From positions 124,001-188,000 of the forward strand of contig JACAXG010000069.1 of assembly GCA_018881555.1 (NCBI GenBank): a stretch of DNA of 64,000 nucleotides. The letters run 5' to 3'. Every line of letters starts with the position of its first letter. Position 1 is the stretch's first letter. Both the position numbers and the translations under genes were made by a program. The notes under the pieces were generated by a model. That model was not told the DNA's origin. It was given only the letters and a program-made list of their open reading frames with translations, and ran no database searches. The stretch is from Amblyornis subalaris. Lineage: Eukaryota > Chordata > Aves > Passeriformes > Ptilonorhynchidae. Below are positions 1-13,200 of this stretch, one piece after another.

Positions 1-2571
1 ATCTATAAAGAGCAGCTTAATTTGCATCTGAAAGTTTATCTGCAGAAATTACATTTGTTCAAAATTATGATGTATTCATAGAGAAACTACAGACTTAATT
101 GACTTGCATCTGCAAGCAATATTTCTGCATGTATTTCTCTACCTCTGCAAGAATTACTCATTTCAGAGTCACTGTAATTTTAAATAGGTTTACACCTTTA
201 CCAATATAATTTTTTTTATGCTGGCCAAATCTGTGTAACAGACTTACATTTCAGTCTTTAGGACACACACATAAATGAGGATGACAACTATTCATCTCAT
301 AATTGATACTTACGTGTTGCTATATCCAGGTACATGTAGACACTATAGCTTCCCTTATCATCATTTTAAAGATGTCATTATGTCATAATGAGGCCTAATT
401 CTTGTCATTTACATGTTTTTTTACTGTTCTGAAGGAAAGGTGTCTCCTCCTTAATGAAAAACAAGCACTCAGATAATCCATGTTTTCTTTCTCATAGTAG
501 CAAACTAAAAAAATACCTACTCAAACTCACTTTCTAAACCTAATCTTCGAATTTTAAGTTTTCAAGCTGAAAGCAAACTTAAGTCAATAAAAAATGAGAC
601 ATTCCCAGCTTCAGAAAGCACTTTACTGTAACTCACAAAGAAGCATTTTCCAAAAATACAGGTTCACAAATTACTCCTGGTGTTTGTTGTACAGTATGTA
701 CATTTGACCTCTGCCGCACTCTGGCATTTTTCAACACATAAACCTTGTTCTCTCAAATAGAACTACTATATAAACACAAGGGATAAAGCATATTGTGTAA
801 GAAATTCAGGCCACTTCAGACAACTCAGCTTGATAACAGAGGCAAAATTACCCTAGCTGTTCCAATTCCTCTAGCAGTTTTATCTAGCCCAAGATTACCA
901 GACTCAACCCCCTCCTGCAAAGTCCACAAAGCACAGCTACCAGACACCAGTGGCCCACAAAGAAACTTTTCCCTTTTATACCAACTCTGATCCTCACCGA
1001 GAGAACACTGGGAAATGTCATATTTCATTGACAGAGAACTCTCTCTCAAGATAAATATAACACAAATTTGTATGAAGCAAGAACTACCCTTAAACTTGCC
1101 ATAGTATCCATATGCACATGATCTTTATGAAGTCCACATTTGCAGAGCAATAGGTTGCATTACAACTGCGAGCCACTAAGAGAGAGCACTGTTACTATGT
1201 ACAGCCCTTCTCTGACATGTACTAATATTCTCCCTTCTAGGAAAAAATGCTACAGTATATATGGCAATTTTTTTAAAAGAGTTTAGGCTAACAGGCTGCA
1301 GCATAACTTCATGTCAGGAGCAGCAGTGGATGTATCTTGTCAGTGTGATCCTCTTTTATGAGAGTCAGGTGTTTCTTTTCCCCCATTAGACAGCCAATCA
1401 AAACAAATGTAATAATCCTCCAGTTTGGTGTACCAAATGCTGCATGACAAGTATGTGTCTCAAATAAAACCCCTACTGGTTGAAATTAGTAATTACTTTT
1501 AAGAACCTTGGTTTGCAGTCACATCTGCCTTTTTCAGCCTGAGCCAAACCTGAGTTTATGGGCTGCTCACTCTGAGACTCACAGCATGACAGGTTCAGTA
1601 CTGGTGGCTGCAAGGATCTGGAAGGAGGGAGGGAAGAAAAGAAAAAGGAGGAGGGTTTTCCCTGGCATTGCTTCTTTCTAGCCGTGTGTGTTAGTGCACA
1701 CTTCCCTTCGTAAAGCTAATAAGGGACTCTGCTACTGCTTAACCATCTTCCCCAGAATTTGCCTCCAGTGGAGTATGTTCTCAGGAGAACTGGTGCTATT
1801 CTGATTTCCAGATTTGCCATTCCAAATGCTTCCATTAGTCATCTTTATTTCTCGCTGTTACTGGTGTTAACCTGCTCTGCTAGTGTGCTAAAATTATATG
1901 CCTGCCAGGACATTGCCTGATATTTGTCCTATGCTTATGCATCCTCCTGGGCTCATCCTGGCACAGAACCCTAAAGCCTGGACAGTTTTTTTAAGCTGTC
2001 AATTTATACCAGTAAAGAACCCTTTAGCTCTGTCTTTGGCAAATTATACCACTCCAAACTCTGCTTCCTCCTTCAGACAGGACAGTGCAATATTTTCTGC
2101 CTGTAAGGTGGTACCAAGTACCCAGTCAGCCAGAGGAATAAGCCAAAAATCCCTGTAACTCCCAGTAATTCAGTTCTCTCTTTCTGAGAAGCAGAGGGAT
2201 GAGCTATTCCTAGCAAATTAAGTGGGCTGGCTACAAAAGGAGCAGCAGTCTTGCATTTTCCAACAAGCTTTTAGGAGATAAAGAATGCAATAATGCCAAG
2301 AGACAACATCAGGCTCTGGGAGAAGAGGCAATGTCTTTACAAAGACTGAATCTCATTGTTTTAAAGATTATAGTAAGAGTTCCTGTTTGTGGTAAATCTT
2401 TTCTATGTGGTGTGTGCAAATTGATTAATGCCTTTTCCTTATTTTTTACAAATGTCTGAAATTCTTCATAAAGGCATAAAATACAATGGCTAGATCTGTT
2501 CAACAAAGAAGGCTACAGCAATACTAGTAGTTTAAATAAATCCAGAACCTTTTTCTGAGGCTGATACCAGC

Positions 2572-2611
2572 AATAGCAATCCTCTGCAAGGAATAGCAAT
2601 CCTCTGCGAGG
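2572..2611 (+). repeat. 20-bp tandem duplication
   Basis: The unit AATAGCAATCCTCTGCAAGG is followed by a second copy with one change (A to G, giving CGAGG). Confidence 0.95.
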
Positions 2612-2625
2612 TTCAATGCTCCTTT

Positions 2626-2649
2626 TCACCAGAATATTCACCAGAATAC
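2626..2649 (+). repeat. 12-bp tandem duplication
   Basis: TCACCAGAATAT is followed directly by TCACCAGAATAC. It is separated from the preceding 20-bp duplication by only 14 bases. Confidence 0.95.
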
Positions 2650-5204
2650 TGTCTTCCAGGAAAGTTGCCTGGCCATTGCTTCTGTGTCAGGGAATTGTTG
2701 GGAAATACTTGTTGCCATAGGCCATAAGAAGGCCTCTTGCAACACATTACCAGCACAGTGCTGTTGAATTCCTGTGCCTGTGAGTATCCTTAGGCACTGT
2801 TTAATGGATAGAGATCAACTTCTGCTCCTATAACTCAACTGATCCCAGTCTTTTCCACTTCATATAATACTTCCCAGGTGGCTCTCAGTGTCTATTCTTC
2901 CATGTTTCAGAATAAAAAGGAGGAAATCTGCCTAGTTAAAAATGCATCTGTAGGTCTTGTTGTGTTTTAACAGGGGTTTCACTTCTCAGCAGCTCCACTC
3001 ACTTCAGGACAGTCAGTTCTAATTTGTGTTCGCTTGAAATCAGAATCAGCCCACTACACATTGACTAAGCCTACCGTGTAAACATCAATTTTTAAATTCT
3101 GCCAAGAAAACATAGACTTTGTTTTGGAGTTTTTCTTCTCTTAGACTAGCCATTGACCTCAGAAACAGCTTCATCAAAGTAAAGACAGATTCAATGCAGG
3201 AAAAGTGAAACATTTTATTTCGTATACTGGATAAAGGCAATTGTTGTGCTACTCACCCATATATGTATTTTCAAATTAGTGTTACTTATTTGTGCTTGCT
3301 GTTTGCCTCATCTACTATATATTACTACAATTGTCTATCTGTATGTTTGTATTGCACTCCCATTTACCTCTCCTAAGCACATCACAGTTTACCTTTACCA
3401 TCATGTCTGCAAAAAGAAAGAGAAATCACTCCAGTTTAAATCTTTCACTTCTTGCAAGACTTTTTCCTACAGCTTCAGTAAATGAATCATGATGTTTGTT
3501 TTATTCTAATCCAGGAATCTCAAGCAACTGACACAGTGTGTAGCCAGCTAAATGTCAGCCTCTATTAATAGGAACATGTAAACAAAATCCAGTATTTAAA
3601 AAACAAACACTCAAGAACGGATGTCTTGCTGTACCTCTAGAATCAGCTCCTCAGCTGGCATGAATCCGCATGGCGGAATCACTAAACTCCAGTGCATTAT
3701 GTGTCTGTCTACGAGGATGGCAAAATTCAGTTTTCTAATTGACAGTAGACCCAGTGTGCTTCACTAGAGCATGCAGATGAAAGCCTCAGGCTGGACAGAT
3801 GAAAGCAGGAAGATGTACGGTCAGAGCATCTTAAAAAAGATAGTGTTTAGTCCCTTCTGCCAATCACTGGGGATGAGATTTAGGTACAATGAAAGGATGA
3901 AATAGAATGACATATAGTACAGAAAGGAAAGGCAACAGTGATTATTTCTTTAGTTTACTCAAGGACTCTTGATTGTTTTTTCATCTCTTGTGCTTCAGTT
4001 GCATCCTTGCCATTACCAAATTGTATCAGACCAGTTTGGATACTGGTAGCAAGACTACATTTCTCATGTTATTGCTCTAACCTATAATAAAATGAGAAAA
4101 TCTCTACCATTCTAGAGAAACTGCTGAATTCTACCAGGAAATGTCAGGAGTCAATATGCAATTTTTTCCCTGTGTTGAATAAAATCCATACCACTGGGCT
4201 GGCTGAATTTTCGTTGACCTGTACCATTCCTGTGCCAAGTAGGCAATCAGACTCCTCCCACCACTGAATGGCCAGAGCATCTGAAGGGCACATCAAGTAA
4301 AAAGCTTTGTTGAACAAGGCTTAGGAAAAAGATTGCAAACCCAAACATGAATGCAAAGAAAGGAAGACGTTTTCAGGTAAACTTGTCTGGCCAGAGTAAA
4401 CATTTTTTTAAATCACAAAATGAAAACCTATTCTTCTCCCTTCACAATATCTTCCTCTCAATTTCTGGCAAACCCTGTCTGTACCCTCCTCTCCCTCCAA
4501 CAAAATGAAAACAAATTTGCAACAGACTTCATGTTCATTCTATCTTAAAGAGTAACAAGAGAGAGAGAAAGCAAAGATTTGTTTTCACATCCTCAAAAAC
4601 AGAAGAGTAAATAAGTAAATAAATAACCTTGAGACTCGTTTCAGGAAAGATAAACAAATCAACATTCCTTGCAGGTCACCTTTGAAACTTCAGGCCGCCT
4701 TTTGTACCGAATTGTTCTTATATTCGCTTACTAATCTCCTCACATATTATAGATTTCACAAGTGACTTGTGATGCTGAATTGCTATAGCTATTTGTACAA
4801 TTCCCATGTTATTCATTGTTTGCCCGTTTGCTTTACCCAAATTGGAGAGAATGCACTTTTAAAGTAGCTGTCAAAGTGTGACTCATCTGGAAAGTCAGTA
4901 ATTACTTTTCATAAAGTAATATGCCAGAACACACAGAACTCATAAGAATTGTACAAGGTATTGGGATACACAAACATAGATTTCTACCTACCACTTTTCA
5001 CAGTTCAAATAATCGTAAAATTCCCTTTAAAGTGTAGAACCAAATGCATAAATTCACCCCTTAAGTGCAAAAGGAAAAATACATTTTTCAGAATATATAT
5101 ATTTTTAAAAGGGCTTTCAAGGAAATATTGAAGGAAAAACCCTACACTTTTAAGCATATTTGGAAGTGTATAATATTGAAATAGTTTCCTAAACCTTTCT
5201 CTCC

Positions 5205-5228
5205 TTTAGTTTTAGAACTAAAACTAAA
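5205..5228. repeat. Perfect palindrome, 11-bp arms
   Basis: Arms TTTAGTTTTAG and CTAAAACTAAA are exact reverse complements around a central AA. Confidence 0.95.
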
Positions 5229-5724
5229 CTGTATTAGAAAAATCCCTGCTTGTTGCTGTTCTTAAGAAAAATATCAGAATAATTTAGACAGAGATAGCAT
5301 CAAGAACAGAGAATTAATAGCTTTAGTCCTTATCTTTCATCTAAAGCATTCACAGTTTCCATTTATAACACCTTCTTAGCTCTGCAGTTCAGTCATAGAC
5401 CAAAAAGCACTAGAGCATCTATCACTAGGGACTTACACAGCCTTGTTTCCAAAAGGAAATAACAAATATATGAGTCTTTTCTTCTCTGCGCCTTTAAACA
5501 CAACCTTAGGATAGTGGTGGTAACCCATTCCAATAGTCGATTTTAGAAATAAACAGAAAATAAAATACTTGTGTTTACTCTCAAAGAAAAGTGAATAGTT
5601 ACATTATTAACTTGACCCAAAGCCCAAACAAATTGCATTTTGCCTCAGTGGACTGGCAGTGGCAAAGTGGGCCTGTTCAGTTACGCTTTTGTTGTGACAC
5701 GTAATACGCATCACAGGGGGAAGC

Positions 5725-5763
5725 GTTAATGGGTATTTAAGGGGACATGACAACCCCATTAAC
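5725..5763. repeat. Inverted repeat with 9-bp arms
   Basis: GTTAATGGG (5725-5733) and CCCATTAAC (5755-5763) are exact reverse complements around 21 bases that contain a ttaagggg segment. It lies in a repeat-free stretch with several CpG sites, unusual for the surrounding AT-rich DNA. Confidence 0.85.
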
Positions 5764-8700
5764 TTCCCTGATAAATCTGCCCTGGAGTAAATGACTATTC
5801 TCACCGTGGAGATTTCATTGCTGAGCACAGCAGCAAAAGAGAAGGAAAAAGAAAGTTGTGAACAGGCACAGTATCGGTGCAGGTTATAATAAATCAGAGA
5901 TTCTGATCATAAGAGGTGGGAAGCCCACTGGAAATTAGCACCTTTTAATTCTTTACCTTTGAAACTGAACAGCCTTTGGCAGTGCAATGGTACAAACTTC
6001 CAATCAGTTATGTGAGCACGACTTTCCTCTTTGAAATTTCTCCAATTCAAAATCTCTTTTGATAATATCCTTAAACATGCAGCATTGAAAACCTGCAGAA
6101 TATAACAAACAGTTAAGTAATTTCCAAAAATAGTAATTTTCTTTGATTCACCTCCACTGTGTTAAATATCTTTAAACATGGTTGAATTTGTTTGTATAAG
6201 TATACAGTTTTTGTACAGAAGATTATCTTTATACAGAAGATGATCTTCCATGCTTATGAGCAGTGTGTCTGTTCATATGTCTACGCAGATGCTCTGATCT
6301 TTAAATCTCTGCCTATCACTTGCCTATATTGCTTCTTTTCTTCTTCCTCTCTGTCCTTGAACAATCAGGTCAATAGCTACAGCCAAACTTGGCAGCTGTT
6401 AGAGCAAGATGTCAAATGTTGAAATATATATTCTTCCTGCGATGGCATCATGGCCTGTGGCTAGTCCCTTTGTATGGATTCACTGCCAGCAATGTGGCTG
6501 TGTTCAGTGCTGACTGCTTGCGGGTGTAGGACTGCCTGTAGGGTTATATCAAAGTCATACTGTTATGTAGCTGACTATGTTGCTTTCACTCCTTAGATGG
6601 CACCATTTTCTGGCACTGATTTAGCTGCATGATATTTTCTCACATCCACTTTTGCACTGTGTGCCAAACCATCTCACAACCCCCATCAACTTATCTCTTT
6701 GAATTAGTCTTGCATTATTACATTCTCTTCTACTAGAGAAAATGTTATTAAACCTGGAATGATATAAATAAGACAAGGTGAACAAAGAAGCTCATTTTTA
6801 AAAGTTCATTAAAAAGAAAAGAATGTGTGTACTTCTGAGTTTTAACCATTGTCTTCAGACAGACCCCCTTTCCTTTTGTTCAAGTATTTTTGACTGTGAT
6901 GTACAATTAAGCAGCCAATCTTACTGGCTTTAGTCATGCAAAAATGATTTATCCATCCAGATTTCTGAACTAAGGTGCACAAAGTCTAATCCTCATCTGT
7001 TAAACTTCTAGGAGCAAAACTGTTTTTGAAGGGTCATAAATACCTCCAGAAGCATATTAATCATTACTGACAATAATCTTCAGAGAAGGCATTGAAATTT
7101 TAACTAAAATCTGCTTCATTTTTTCGCAGAACATAAAAAATTATGTGTTACTTTCCCTCAGAATCTTTCAGCAAAGATGTAAACACTAATAGGGCTACAA
7201 TTTGTCTGAATTCTGTTCTGAAAAATTTTTCTTTGGAAATGCCTTTGTGACTGGGATCTATTTGCTGCCTGAAAGCATAAAAGAGTTCAGAAGAAGAGCG
7301 GTCACATGGTGCAGACTGCGAGAGCTGGGGCACTTGAGGTGCACTAGAGGTAGAAGGTGACACTTCTAAGGAAGAAAAAAAAAGGCAGGGAATCTGTTAG
7401 TTTGTCCAAGGAGCTTTTTTCCATCGGTGTCATGCTTGTGAGACGTGCATGCACGTAAGTACAGTAATCCTGTGAGTAGGCCCAAAAATAATTTTTACAA
7501 ACTTACATTGTCCTTATGTGCTGATGCCAGAATTTGTTGCCTATCAAGACAAGGGTTTTAGGGGATAGAATAACACAACTTGTTCCTCTTTAAGGAGCAC
7601 TTGAAAAATCTATTTTTAGGATCTATAAACAACAGGAAATCCAGCTAATGCCATAGATCATACACAGAGAGAATGTGATATGCAGATGAGGGTCTGGATT
7701 GGATATTATAAACATCTCTATTGGTCCCAGTGTTGAATTTTCTTTCAGAAAAATATATCTTCATGGCAATTAACACTTGAGAAAGGATTGCAGAAGCAAA
7801 ACCGTGGTCTGAAGGATTAAGCACAGAGAGAGTGGAGCTGGTGAGTTGGTTAACATACTTCAATCCGGCCCTCTTATTAGAATATTTTTTAAAATTATTT
7901 TCTTTGAAAAAGCTGCCTGCATTCCAAGTAGTTTTCAGTAACGAGACTGTTGATCACATCAGGAAGACTTGTTACAACATATGAATTGGATGTGTGAATA
8001 CAGATTATAGATCCAAACCCTGGTGTACATCCTGTAGATATAATTTTTGTAGGCAAACCCTTTCTCCAACATCAGTTTTGAAATTATAGCTCTGAAAATG
8101 AAATCTCTCTGTGGATATCTGGTCGCTCTTTGTTTCCTTGGGAAAGAAGTTTTCAAGAACTGAACAGGGAAAGTACAGCCCACAGCACTCTTCCTTCCCA
8201 CAGAGCAGGTTTCCGTCTACCAGATACATCAGGCAGACAGAGAGCTTTAGCCTGGCATTCTCTTGCCTCTTACTATGTCCATCTCTCTTAAAAGCCACAA
8301 ACTACAAAGGAAAAAGGAAGGCTCAGTGAAATAATTATTGTATTTCAAAAAACTTCACTTGTGTGCACAGACGTTACTAGGAAATATCATAATAAAAAAA
8401 GATAAATCAGTAAAAAGAAAAATTGTCAGGTTTGCTTCTATTTTGGTAACATTCATACCTGAGTATTTAGAACATAATTTCTATTACTCAAACATTTTTA
8501 TCCATTTCAATAATTTGAACCAGTTAAAAGCTTTGAAGCAGAATGTTGTGTTATATTCTGTCCGGCTCTAATAAATTCAGTCACGTATTCTGTGAATCCT
8601 AGTGTATGTACTCCACAATGTATCACAAAATTAGTACTTTTTTATTAATTATTTTTACATATATTTGGTTCTCCTCTGAACTACCAGCATTCCCCCTATG

Positions 8701-10185
8701 GCAAATTTCACTCAGTCAAAATTTGGCCCATTGTTCCTTTGTTCTTTTAGTGGTCTGTGTGTATCCCTATGCTGAATTTGCTTTATGCATCTCATTAATA
8801 GGGGCAATAGAGGAAAACAAATGTTCAACAAACAAATTCACTAATAATTTTTTCATTTAACATCCGCATGAAATTTAAACCTGCTGAAATCTACAAATTT
8901 ACAAATAAAATGCAAAATATGCCAGTGAACTATTTTATTCTCTTCTAGAAGCAAAAAATAGCATGGGTATTTTTATATTTCATCTCAAAATGGGATCTGA
9001 CCTAGATTTAAACTCTTATCTCCAGAGATGAAAGATCTCCACATTAATCTACTGTTGCTTGAACATGTGGCTTTACATATATCAAGAGGGGGGCAACTCA
9101 TGAAGTTGAACTTCAGCTGCTTATCTTTTGTTCTTCACTAGAGCAGGGCAGAGAAATGATCCCTCTCCTTTCTTGTCCCCTCCCCCAAAACAGGAAAAGA
9201 AAAGAAAGAAGCTTTAATCCTCCCTGGTACAAATTTCCCTAATATTCAATAATCGCTCCCTGTCTCCTTCCCTGTGGGAGATGTCTGGTAGCATCTGTGC
9301 CAGCATATGTTAGACATCTCTGAGTGGGTCAGTACCTCATTTTGTCACCGACTCCTCTATCACCTAGAGAGACAGCAGCATCCCTCCACAACACAGAGCT
9401 CCACAAGACACAGCACTGTCATGTCTCTCTCAATAAACTTGGTTCAGTACACTTTAGCCCATTCTCTGTACACTTTAACCTGCTATCTGTGGTTAACCCA
9501 CTCTTAACTGAATCCTTTTCAGAGAGGCATTCATGTAAGTGAAAGAAACGTTATCATGTGTATTGCTTTAAAATAAGCCCTCTGATGCTAATTTCAGACT
9601 TGTACCTGAGAGGAAAGGAAGGAAAAAAATAGGTCCTTATAGGTCACTTAATATGCTTTAAATGCTTTGAATAATACACACGTAATTTGCAAATAGGTGA
9701 TATTTCAAATCTCGCTTGTGATTCATTTCTATGGCAATAGATTTTATTAATGGCTGTGATAAAGTCTGCTTTTTCTTTCCTTAATTCAACAAAATTAGAT
9801 TGAAACATCTGGCTGCATTAGCTCTCAGAAGTTGTTTGAGAGTTGCTTTTCTTTTTCAGTTTGTGGTGCAATGATGTATTGTAGGACTGTTTTAAGCAGA
9901 GGTGCCATTTCTGAAGTGTGCACTGAGGTTTTTCCAAGCTAATGGCTCTTACATCTGCTCTTCATTTCAGGCCTGGCTCTAGTTTTTCTGTAATCATGGT
10001 TGATCCTCGAAAGTTTCCAAGATAATTTTCTAGAATCTAATCTAAAAATAATACACAAACCCATTTTTAAAGCCTAAAAATAGTCAACCTGTTATTAGGA
10101 TTCATTTCTCATTATTTCTGATATTTAACTGAGGCAGGATAGGAAAACTTAGAGTATGTTGTCTGATGATATGGTATGTCAGAAT
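5764..10185. other. Noncoding DNA around a candidate exon
   Basis: Apart from the minus-strand candidate exon at 7152-7365 I see no feature. Open frames around 8.0-8.9 kb and 9.3-9.5 kb overlap on both strands and have no motifs. Confidence 0.65.
7152..7365 (-). other. Candidate exon, minus strand (unrecognised 71-residue frame)
   Basis: On the minus strand a strong splice-acceptor pattern sits just before 7365: CTAAC (rc of 7396-7400, a good branch point), then a long pyrimidine tract, then CTTAG. From 7365 a frame stays open for 71 codons (VSPSTSSAPQVPQLSQ..., rich in S, P and Q, then DRSSSELFYAF, then a more hydrophobic end) and stops at TAA 7148-7150. The last bases, GGGAAA then GTAACA, could be a weak donor at 7151, giving a 214-base exon; otherwise it would be a terminal exon. 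There is no ATG in a useful place, so it would need upstream exons at higher coordinates. I recognise no family. A chance combination remains quite possible. Confidence 0.25.
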
Positions 10186-10197
10186 TTTCTTTCTTTC

Positions 10198-10229
<32 letters not shown>
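10186..10229 (+). repeat. Pyrimidine tract with a T25 run
   Basis: TTTC/CTTT units (10186-10204) lead into an unbroken run of 25 T (10205-10229). The flanks do not show a retrocopied gene on the minus strand, so it is read as simple sequence. Confidence 0.95.
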
Positions 10230-13200
10230 ACCACTGATGTCTTCCTAAAGGCCCAAAAACTACTAAGTGAAGAATATGTTAGACTTTTATGAAAGTTGTC
10301 TTAATTTTCTGTGCACTTAAATCATAACTAAACCAAAACTAAATAACTGTTGAAGTCTTATCCTCCAGGTTTACATCCTGATTCAAAGTGAAGTGAAATA
10401 AATAGGCATATCTTGATCCTCTAATTTTAAGGTAGCACTAAGATAATGTAAAATTTTACTTTTCACACTAGTCAGGAAAAATGTCAAATAACTGAATAAG
10501 GGATTCAACAGTCAGTTCAGCTTTATCACAGATAATATTGAAAAGACTTTCTCTAGGCTGGTTTACCTAGAACTACAATATTATCTAAAATGGGGGTTTT
10601 TAGACCTTGAAATATAATTTCCTAATTAGAAAAATGAAACCAAATATCCCTCCTCTGAAACCTTACCATATGTTGCTAAAGTTCCATCCACTTCACACAT
10701 CATTCGTGCCTCTGCACAAGAGCTGACCCTTTACTGTCATTTGAGCAAATTATATGGCAGATAAAGAAATGGTGATCTGGAGAACTCAATTCTCTGCTAT
10801 ATGATGATGCAGTATGAAATGCCTATCAAATTTTTTGAATCATAAAAACTCCTCTGATACACTTACAGACATGGTAATGATCAAGAGGTCTTTGAAGTGC
10901 ATTATGGTCACCCTATTGGATTTAAACGTAATCAATCATTATTATAATAAGGTGCATTGTAAAACCTTCTTCCTCTCTGAAATCTCCAGATTACTAAACC
11001 CGTATTAGGAGACTAGAAATGGCAATTTCATGCATTACTTTTTTAACAGAGTCATTCCTACAGGATGGCAAAAAGTGGAATGGAAAGATTGTGCCTGGGT
11101 ACTATGGCATGAGCTCAGATTTATAGGAGGATAGTTGTGCACAGAACATGGCCCCAAGTGTTTTAATTATATAATCCTTGTTATGATTCAGACACTGAAG
11201 AACAGTTGAGCTCATGGGTGCCAGATTTCTGCTGATTTTAGAAACCCGTGACTATAGGAGTTAATACCGGAAAACCTGATAGACCTGTACGTGTAGTAGT
11301 AGCATGAACAGTGCTGCTGTAATTGCATTTTCTTTCTTTCCTGTTAGATAGAAAATAATCAATATCCATGGAGAAGCTGAATAAGAAATTTTCGATGATT
11401 TGTAGTGCTGTTCGACAGGGATATGACTTTTTTGACTCTTAAGTCAATTGTCTGACTAGAAATTATTTCTGAACTATTTTCTAAAGTGTGCATTAAAATT
11501 TGTCTGACAAGGTATTGTCAAGCAAAGGATATTTCATAGTGTTTTCAGGAGCATGTTTGAATAATCATGCTGGATTTCTTTTTGCTACTGAGTACCTTAA
11601 TAAAGAATCAATACTGCAGCAGGCCTCAGAGGAGTGAATCTCCACACAGTCTTTTGCTTGGTTCAGCTGACACTGAGAATATCATGTAAAGATGTGCACA
11701 AGCATTTCAGCCGACTTGTCCTCTTACCGATTAGACCTAGGGAGATATTTGATTACAGAATAGATGGACAACATGCTTTGCCATCCCTTCTCCATTTAAT
11801 TTGCAATTTTGCTACACTGTAAAATGTGACTGACAAGTTATTAGGGGTTTGCATTTGAAGGATGAAATATGAGGTGAAATAAAATAAAAAATTAGAGAAG
11901 AAGAATGAAATGCCAGAGAATAATATCCTCTTATCTTTACAATTGTAGAGTACTGTGGTTGCAATCATATCTGATGAGAAGAGATTTTGAGTGAAGACTT
12001 GTCCTGACTATTGTCATAAATAGATTGGAATTGCCATTTATCTACAAGATTTTGTTTATGTCCGTGCTCTGCCCTTGCATAAGTCTGTACAAACTCCTTA
12101 ATTGGCACACTTGAGGATAAATTACTGAAAATTAATTTATATAGTTTTAGCTGTACCTTGTCTGCTCTACCTTGCAAGCCCTAAGTTGAATATTTATCTA
12201 CACATATTGGTTTTTACAGCTTAAGACATTTGTGTGATCTAAAGGACTAATCAGATAGCAGATGGTGGGGTATTAGAATATGAAATAAAATAGAAAAAAA
12301 TTTCATTCTCTTACTCTTTAAGACATCCTCCTTTTTTGCCAAGATTGGACATACAGTAGAACATAATTCACAACACGAAAAACAAGGAGAGGTCAATATA
12401 GGAAAGAAGGTATGTTTTGATGTAGTGATAGGATGTTTTTAGTGTGATAGGAACACAAGCTGCAGCTCCTTTCTCTGACTTGGGATATCTAAGGCAAATA
12501 TAGGGAGACAGGACAAACATTGATGTGGTTCAACAGTGATTCCACCTAAAAAGAACCAAATGCAGGTTGGACTAAGCAGTCTGAAGAATTTGTGAACAGT
12601 ATCTCCCCAACATGGAGACAAAATGGGTAATTTCATAGAACTTTTCCATGCTGAATTGCGGAATTACATAAACGCTCATGTAAGAGTGGCTAAGCCTGCA
12701 TGGACCAAAAAATATACTCAGACCCTTTATTGAATTTTTGATTAGTAGAGATCACAAAATTTGCAAAGTTTACCTAACAGAGAATTTTCTTTTTCTTTGT
12801 TAGAAAACTCTGTATAGTGAACATTTTATTTTTTTGTCTCATCTTTCAGTGCTTTCTTCAAAAATGAAATCAGTTTTCACATATGAAGAAAAAAATATAA
12901 CTGATTTCCCTGTTAAATTTCTGTTAACAATAGGAGTGTCCTCATGGCCACAAATATATTTTCATTGTTTCAGGACCAAGATCTATCTGGATGTTCCAAA
13001 CTATTTCCTCTTTACCTTAAGGATAAACTAGCTCATAAAAATGTATTGCTTCGTTTAGATGTCAAAGAAAGGGATTACTGTTATGAGTGCTTCCTTTAAC
13101 GATACTGTGGTTGTAGATTTCTACCCAATGTCTGTGTAATATGCTCTGTTTTCAAGATGCTGCTTTAGAATTATATTGTTCACTAAGTAACTGCAAAATA

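Larger units (their letters stand above)
1..5204. other. Noncoding AT-rich DNA
   Basis: There are no recognisable genes or interspersed repeats, only the two small tandem duplications near 2.6 kb and a purine-rich patch (1620-1655). Open frames here are short and featureless. Confidence 0.7.
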
